Positions 60,701 through 64,000 of a stretch of DNA of 64,000 nt are shown here, piece by piece. The translations under genes were made by a program, and so were the position numbers. The notes beneath the pieces were generated by a model that saw nothing but the letters and a program-made list of their open reading frames with translations, was not told where the DNA came from and did not search any database. The DNA lies in the NCBI GenBank assembly GCA_949358305.1, contig OX442323.1, positions 3,906,001-3,970,000 of the forward strand, in the 5' to 3' direction. The stretch's first letter is position 1; every line of letters begins with the position of its first letter. This stretch comes from Strigamia acuminata. Lineage: Eukaryota > Arthropoda > Chilopoda > Geophilomorpha > Linotaeniidae.

Positions 60701-63113
60701 CGAATATTTCATCCAAAATTCGAATATTTCATCCAAAATTCGAATATTTCATCCAAAATTCGAATATTTCATCCAAAATTCGAATATTTCATCAAAAATT
60801 CGAATATTTCACCAAAAAATCGAATATTTCATCAAAAATTCGAATATTTCACCAAAAAAATCGAATATCTCATCAAAAAATCGCCTCTAATGTCAGTATA
60901 AATTTGCAATTACTCAAAAAAAACACAATTTGTCTTAATACGTCGACTAAGAAAACAATAGTAGAAAGAAAGAATGAAAAAAAAAGAACCAGAATTGAAA
61001 CGTAATTCAATTCAATTCAACAGGTTCTGTCAAGCAGACTTGAAACTGCAGCTGAGGCAACATTTGGAAGCAAATTTTTACCCTTGTACAATAACTTTAA
61101 ATTCAACAATAATAAACAGCCTGAAAGCCAAACATGGAGTCTGTTTTAATATTCATTGCTAGTTAAAAATGATACAATCAGATTTTCCAAGTTTCAGATT
61201 TCCTTCTAGATTTTACTACTCAAACCTAAACTCATTAGCATTTCACACTGAAAAGAATAATTCCAAAGCCGTTTAAATAAGTAATAGAAACAGCAGTTTA
61301 GTATATGCAATATTGAGACTTGCGCCACTAAATAATACATCAACAAATGTTACACATACAACTCACAAGAGCAGTTAAAGCAGCAAATCCAAGTGCAATG
61401 TGGGAAATACTAAAGTAAATAAAGAAATAAATGTGTTTCGCGGATTTAAGTATATTGATTTGCACATTAAATAATGCATTGAAAAAATGCATTAAATAAT
61501 GCATTGAAAAAATGCATTAAATAATGCATTGAAAAAATGCATTTAATAATGCATTCATATTTGACAAATAACAGACAGTATCGGGAAGCAATACTAGTAG
61601 CATGCAACAATGTATTACAAAATGCATACTTTTTGCAAAAATTTTGGTTTTCAACCCTTGTGAACCTGGCTATAAATTAATTTTTAGTGCTTTTAATTAT
61701 TTTTATAACTTCTTTCATTAGTAAGTCAACATTGTGGTGTTTTGTCCGGACCATACGGCGATTTTCTCCGATACACAACGCATCGCTTTGTCCGGATTCC
61801 GGAAGGGAAAGCCGTCCGGACCAACGAGCAAATTTTGCATTGCTCTCTATTGATTGGGTCTGGGTCCGTGCAAACCTGTCCGGACCACACGGCTGACCGG
61901 ATGGTGCTGTGTCCAGGCTACACAGCTTACACTGTATACTCTTGTTCGACTCAAAAGGGTGGCTTTCTCCCATTGGCCAAGCCGTATCACTGGTATAGTG
62001 ATCCAAAAATATAGACCCAAACACCAGAAATGCATTACAATGTACAGACATTGTAATCGATTGCCTAGGTAACAGCCAAAATTTCAAAATGTGTTTGCTT
62101 TCCAGACAAAGCAACCAATAAACAGAACAAACATGAGTTTTACATTTATATGTGTATAAAACTTTATTTCCTAAATGGAAATAACATTTTATAATAAAAT
62201 ACAATTAAAATTATATCAATTTAAATGGTCATAATAATCTAAAAAATAAATAAAAATAAAAACTACTTCTCCTAGTGGTAGTAATACAGACTGGAGTTAG
62301 GAGTAATGCGGCTCGGCCAATGGGAGAAGGCCACCCTTTTGAGTTGAACAAGAGTATAGAGCCTTGCAGATGCTAAAACTGCCACAGGCACCAAAATTTT
62401 AAAGTTTTGCTTCAGGGCTAAAAATTAAAAGTTTGCTTCAGGGCTGAAAATTAAAAGTTTGCTTCAGGGCTGAAAATTAAAAGTTTGCTTTGGGGCCAAA
62501 AATGTGGAATTTGCTTCAGGGCCAGAAATGCTACACACCTCCTGACCTAGCAAACTCTAGCACTAATGTAACCACACATTTGGAGTCTCCAGTTTGTCAC
62601 ATCACTTCCAACTTCCAAAATCTGTCTCTTTACATTATAAATAACAATCTGGCAGAGTTTCATGATGATTTGACAAGTTTGACATAGTCGCGTGCTGTAT
62701 CGGTAACATAACAAGCAACAGCGCTTCGGATGTGTCTCGATGGATGGCATACCGTTGTAAATTAAGAGACAAAGATCTTGCTAAATTATTCAAGCTAGTA
62801 GTTTGTTCAAAAGGTAGCAGACAAGCATTTCAGCTAATTTAACTTACTTTATGTATAAGGCATGAATTAGTTATATGAAGTGGTTTTAGCACTTTAAAAT
62901 TTTCTTGCAAGAAAGTGATGATCAAAGAAATGATCAACGTGTTCCTTGTTGGGCAAATAAATAAAATAGGAATGTGTTTAAATCCGTACCATGCTCAGCT
63001 GTTTTCTCCATGTTGAATCTGAAGAAGGTGCATACAAGGGACTGTTGTGACCAGTGGTGCTTTCCCATTTGCCGTGGAAATCGTACGTCATGATGTCGAT
63101 GAAATCAAGAAGA
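36535..63113 (-). CDS. Chitinase with two GH18 domains and a CBM14, 5' end outside window
   Basis: Twelve minus-strand exons: 63113-62990, 59668-59483, 58461-58342, 55183-54898, 51835-51553, 43339-43192, 41914-41790, 41259-41136, 38738-38553, 37922-37803, 37738-37531, 36740-36535. They join without a frame break into 704 residues ending in TAA. They encode the second half of one GH18 barrel, a Ser/Thr/Lys linker, a complete second GH18 barrel and a C-terminal chitin-binding domain. GH18 enzymes hydrolyse the beta-1,4 links of chitin by substrate-assisted catalysis. Two GH18 plus one CBM14 is the layout of arthropod group III (Cht7-like) chitinases, which act in cuticle and chitin-matrix organisation; the N-terminal anchor of that group would be outside the window. 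Several introns are 3-8 kb and carry tandem arrays, and one holds a copia-type element. Confidence 0.9.
37118..37461. mobile_element. hAT-type MITE, relative of 27578-27878
   Basis: The element (37126-37453) starts TAGGGTTTCTGTTTTCCCG and ends CCAAAACCCTA. The flanking 8-mers AATCTAAT and ACTGTAAT agree at six positions, a decayed target duplication. The interior has repeated AATGGCC words like the other copy. It lies in the last chitinase intron. Confidence 0.75.
37980..38100. repeat. ~20-bp tandem array in an intron
   Basis: About six degenerate units of the form AAAAATACAGTATTAAGTGC. It lies in the chitinase intron between 38552 and 37923. Confidence 0.75.
38847..38870 (+). pseudogene. 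tRNA-His-like 5' half fragment
   Basis: GCCGTGATCGTTTAGTGGTC matches the acceptor-strand and D-arm start of eukaryotic tRNA-His with one change, including the A-box-like TTTAGTGGTC. No anticodon or T arm follows, so it is a fragment or SINE-head relic, not a working tRNA. Confidence 0.4.
39780..40214. mobile_element. Tc1/mariner-type MITE
   Basis: TA on both sides. The left end CAGAGGGTGAATACTCAAAT pairs with the right end TTGAGTATTCACCCTCTT, giving inverted repeats of about 24 bp around 431 bp. No transposase frame remains. It lies in a chitinase intron. Confidence 0.75.
40395..40490 (+). mobile_element. 5S-SINE body fragment, opposite orientation
   Basis: Contains GGCAACAACATCTGCTACAC, TGTGGTTTTCCCAGTTCTCG and GTGCAAAAGC, matching the minus-strand reading of the SINE body at 7916-8128. 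The head is not seen. Confidence 0.55.
42215..42740. repeat. 21-bp tandem array in an intron
   Basis: About twenty-four units around ATCCTAGTCCGATAGCCCAA. Because 21 is divisible by three, open frames of about 150 codons run across both strands; they are repeat artefacts. It lies in the chitinase intron between 43191 and 41915. Confidence 0.95.
44831..44972. repeat. Dispersed repeat, copy 2
   Basis: Reverse-complement relative of 18402-18541, with shared segments GATTGCTGTCATCCAATCAG and GAACAACGAATCAATAGGAA. Just to its right is ATTGTAAGACACACCCCGTT, a motif also near 6996-7020, possibly a terminus of the same transposon class. Confidence 0.7.
48602..48777. mobile_element. pogo/Tc1-type MITE
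   Basis: The left end CAATCGAGCCTCGTTATAAC and inverted right end CAGTTGAACCTTGTTATAAC belong to the family at 19152-19339, and the interior shares AACATGGTGTTCTATGGCCA. The left TA is present; the right one is changed. Confidence 0.75.
48818..48841. repeat. ACGG microsatellite
   Basis: Five to six ACGG units following ATGCGGACGG. Confidence 0.8.
49376..49457. mobile_element. Very short (78-bp) TA-flanked MITE
   Basis: TA flanks both sides. The left end CAGTGAAACCTGTACACTGC and right end, inverted, CAGTGAACCTGTATTGGCC are inverted repeats that take up most of the element; GACCACC / GGTGGTC pair inside. The ends are pogo/Tc1-like. Confidence 0.65.
50230..50374. repeat. Hairpin element with 41-bp arms
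   Basis: The left arm ATTTTTCAAAAAATCGTGGT continues into AGCACAACTGTTGACGAATC, and the right arm at 50334-50374 is its inverse with two mismatches. A loop of about 63 bp separates them. No target duplication is clear. Confidence 0.8.
51930..52190. mobile_element. Family-F dispersed element, copy 1
   Basis: Contains TTTCTCCCATTGGCCGAGCC, TGTAGTGATACAAAAAAATA and CAGACATTGTAATCGAAAC, followed by GACAAAGCAACCAATAAACA, all shared in order with 61930-62140; a shorter relative is near 46720-46810. It ends about 95 bp upstream of the chitinase exon at 51835. Confidence 0.65.
52319..52746. mobile_element. Foldback element made of two inverted mariner/IS630 pieces
   Basis: The arms (about 52321-52487 and 52579-52744) are about 165-bp inverted copies with few mismatches, starting AGGGTGTCCCAAAAATAACG. 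TA lies outside both. The left arm running into the centre encodes [18 protein letters not shown], the DDE-transposase signature of IS630/Tc1/mariner-type elements, then shifts frame to [11 protein letters not shown]. The right arm repeats the same coding piece in reverse. It cannot encode a transposase. Confidence 0.8.
54526..54800. other. Intronic segment with tRNA-like word and inverted pair
   Basis: GGTTCAGTGGTTAAGGC near 54537 looks like a pol III A box, but no B box or tRNA fold follows. Further on, AGTCTAGTTTATTTAGTCCG and CTCGGATAGACTAAACAAGC form an imperfect inverted pair, suggesting another MITE. Neither is firm. Confidence 0.3.
55449..55654 (+). repeat. 5' LTR (206 bp)
   Basis: Starts TGTTGG and ends CTACA, the usual TG...CA. 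Contains TGTATATAATG (TATA-like) near 55554-55564 and GAATAAAG near 55578 as a possible poly(A) signal. Base-by-base reading finds no difference from the 3' LTR. Confidence 0.9.
55655..55668 (+). promoter_or_regulatory. Primer-binding site, half-tRNA type
   Basis: GGTTATGGGCCCAG directly follows the LTR and is complementary to the anticodon arm of metazoan initiator tRNA-Met (CTGGGCCCATAACC). Drosophila copia primes from the same internal tRNA region, which supports the copia assignment. Confidence 0.85.
55770..57725 (+). CDS. Gag-protease polyprotein of copia-type element, internally deleted
   Basis: An intact frame of 651 codons from ATG at 55770 (the frame is open a little further upstream). 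Residues about 10-200 are UBN2/copia-type gag ([33 protein letters not shown] further on). [14 protein letters not shown] at about residue 240 is a CX2CX4HX4C zinc knuckle. [11 protein letters not shown] at about 290 is the aspartic protease active site. GLYYIV and REWHEKLEY correspond to the GAG-pre-integrase region. The frame then goes from there to [15 protein letters not shown], which resembles the end of the integrase core, so the core is missing. APPRQSSR near the end resembles the stretch before copia reverse transcriptase, which is absent. Two low-complexity blocks occur ([14 protein letters not shown] repeats; EISENENE repeats). Confidence 0.85.
   Translation: MANAGGISARIEALGKENYDAWKVQMEAILGKNDLLKYADGTLKRPEVDPSNNNTKKAAENWDVRDRNTRYDILLHVKQSEIRLLKNCKTSNELWRKLDEIYEAKGPANMGMLLKQICGNKMAENENVRDYLKGFFEAVDKLLDMDMEIHPTLTGTLLLQSLPKSFDTFKITMESRDTLPTLEALKAKIIAAAISQEKDKEEVSDAMLAKKSFQKRRQPKNGDDESDSDEKPTFKFKCHGCGKIGHKIADCRSKSKKESASRAEKSKYELFFCEQNETALKCEKSRPRNWCLDSGASSHMCSSNSTFSTIEFLKNQKLNLASKASTNIDGKGTAKIVVKTGDGNMKLDLTETLLVRDLRTNLMSVGKITERGHKVIFDNKSAEIISPKGEIVFTAEKRNGLYYIVDKTEDAATAMEIEVRTGNMKTEKASTEVKKTRTENKKTAAEVKKTRTENKKTAAEVKKTRAENKKTATEVKKTRTENVKIREWHEKLEYESILKKLKNDFAEQISQTLMEMARYMILQPSEESSVELDKNENEVEISENVNEVKISENVNEAEISENENEAEISENENEVEISENENEVEIFENETEQGEVEIKINDEVENETEQGEVETLQIKNVRAPPRQSSRFRKLYSNRNGKPPGRIRYEEY
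57884..57893 (+). promoter_or_regulatory. Polypurine tract
   Basis: AGGGGAAG directly precedes the 3' LTR, the expected site of plus-strand priming. Confidence 0.75.
57894..58099 (+). repeat. 3' LTR (206 bp)
   Basis: Same length and, by eye, same sequence as 55449-55654. Followed by the GAAAG target duplication. Confidence 0.9.
58612..59040. repeat. 20-bp tandem array in an intron
   Basis: About twenty units around AAAAGTGCATTTTGCACATA, more diverged toward 58850-59040 where AGATATAAAATGCATTTTGC variants prevail. It lies in the chitinase intron 59482-58462. Each unit contains the short palindrome TGCATTTTGCA. Confidence 0.9.
59920..60890. repeat. 20-bp tandem array with higher-order duplication
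   Basis: Nearly fifty units around TCGAATATTTCATCAAAAAT. A block with the rare variants ATGAAAAATTCGGATATTTC occurs at about 60410 and again at about 60670, so a 260-bp segment (13 units) was duplicated. Frames across it are artefacts. It lies in the chitinase intron 62989-59669. Confidence 0.95.
61465..61560. repeat. ~25-bp tandem array
   Basis: Three to four units of AATAATGCATTGAAAAAATG plus CATTA. Each holds two inverted ATGCAT-centred words. Confidence 0.85.
61930..62360. mobile_element. Family-F foldback element, copy 2
   Basis: TATACTCTTGTTCGACTCAA near 61936 and its inverse near 62335-62356 (with AAAGGGTGGC, TTCTCCCATTGGCC and GAGCCG) form about 60-bp inverted arms. Between them lies the family segment with CAGACATTGTAATCGATTGC. 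Relatives are at 51930-52190 and near 46720-46810. Confidence 0.7.
62390..62530. repeat. 26-bp tandem array
   Basis: About five units around AAAAGTTTGCTTCAGGGCTG plus AAAATT, the outer ones degenerate. Confidence 0.85.
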
Positions 63114-64000
63114 CTGGTAAGTAGAAAAAGAAAAATAATTATGATTTTGTCGAATTTTATTTTAATCAATCCAATTTTTTTACTTAAAACGCACACATAC
63201 AGCGATTTCGCATCACCCTGTAAATCGCGCGCAATGCTACACACATGTAGCTATTCCAGCTTTGCTATTTCAATGTTATGACGTCATTCCTGATCCAAAA
63301 AACCTGCCCGCCATTTAGGTTGAAAATGTTGATGAAATGACGTCATTTCACACAGCTCACAGATTGGCTGCGACCCAAATCGCGGGGGAAATAGTACTTG
63401 GGACAAATACTATTTTCAAAAGTAGATTTCAAACCGGCGCGAAGGAAATGACGTCATCTGCGCATGCGCAATGGCAACGCGATGCGAAATCGTGGTATGT
63501 GTGCGCTCAGCATAAGAGGGCAATACTCGTTATAGAGATGGAAAAATTGAGACCAGCCACAAAGACAAAAAAGATGAAACAAATAACAATAAAACCACAA
63601 CAAACAATAATAAAACCACAACAAACAACACGTATGTTGCAGTTACTACTGTGCCCCTTTGTAGTTTTTTTGTAATAATTCCAATTTTTTTCCATTTTGG
63701 TTGCAATTACATTAAAATTCTAATCAAACTAAAATTTAAAATGAACCCTTAATTGATTTCTAGTTGATGAATTACACTGAAGTAATCTTCACCTCTAAAG
63801 ACACATGGGAAAACTAGTTCACTATCAAGTGACGAGCGAAGCAACATGTTTACACATTAATGATCCTGCAGCTTCAAAGCTTCATACGAATGCTACCAAG
63901 CTTAAGCTTAAAAATAATTGATAAAATCAAATAAAGCTCAAGTAGATTAAAACATATCTGTTTGCTTTATAGTTCAACGTTTTAAAAGTTTGTAGATAGG
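63114..64000 (-). other. Chitinase intron running off the window
   Basis: The next upstream exon should match the 125-bp [10 protein letters not shown]-type exon of the second domain and end in phase 2; nothing like it is seen to 64000. An inverted-repeat element spans 63190-63505 (CGCACACATACAGCGATTTC against its inverse at the right). Confidence 0.6.
63190..63505. mobile_element. MITE-like inverted-repeat element
   Basis: The left end CGCACACATACAGCGATTTC followed by GCATC pairs with the right end GATGCGAAATCGTGGTATGT followed by GTGCG, with about two mismatches. The interior has inverted ATGACGTCAT words. No coding content. Confidence 0.65.

Larger units (their letters stand above)
54898..63113 (-). 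other. First GH18 domain, C-terminal half, plus interdomain linker
   Basis: Exons 63113-62990, 59668-59483, 58461-58342 and 55183-54898. Visible motifs are [51 protein letters not shown] and [11 protein letters not shown]. The catalytic DxxDxDxE exon lies beyond the right edge. After the barrel, about 55 residues of Thr/Arg/Lys-rich linker lead into the second domain; there is no CBM between the domains. Exon lengths 124, 186 and 120 equal those of the second domain. Confidence 0.85.

Noticed and set aside
59920-60890. CRISPR-like regular repeats
   Set aside because: Units are contiguous without unique spacers, in a eukaryotic intron; the same is true of all other arrays here.

Overview
The window is eukaryotic genomic DNA: spliced genes with GT-AG introns, AT-rich intergenic and intronic sequence, many short transposon relics and one LTR retrotransposon. 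An arthropod is the best guess. The large minus-strand gene encodes two GH18 domains followed by one C-terminal peritrophin-A (CBM14) domain, which is the layout of arthropod group III chitinases (Cht7-like), and the copia-type element uses the internal initiator-tRNA-Met primer known from Drosophila copia. This is inference; no species can be named.

Layout: (1) 1-9815 has no gene I can support and is filled with inverted-repeat elements, a 5S-rRNA-derived SINE and two tandem arrays. (2) 9816-29559 (+) is an 11-exon gene for a protein of about 520 aa with a formin-type GBD/FH3 region and coiled coil but no FH1 or FH2; its last intron is GC-AG and a MITE sits against one of its splice donors. 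(3) 30534-32377 (+) is a two-exon gene of unknown function (about 354 aa) with a Cys-rich patch and TQT motifs. (4) 32509-35260 (-) is a four-exon leucine-rich-repeat gene, convergent with (3). (5) 36535-63113 (-) is the 3' part of the chitinase gene, twelve exons seen, with the 5' part beyond the right edge. A recent copia-type element (55449-58099, 206-bp LTRs identical by eye, 5-bp target duplication) lies antisense in one of its introns.

Non-coding pattern: at least twelve short-unit tandem arrays occur, mostly 20-23 bp per unit with one A-run per unit, and most large introns carry one. MITE-like elements of several kinds (hAT with 8-bp duplications, pogo/Tc1 with TA, a TTAA-flanked one, and families built on repeated AAGAGCCGC or AACGCCGGG) fill much of the rest. 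The four genes show no evident functional link. Exon boundaries come from reading frame, splice consensus and domain continuity only; no transcript evidence or database search was available.
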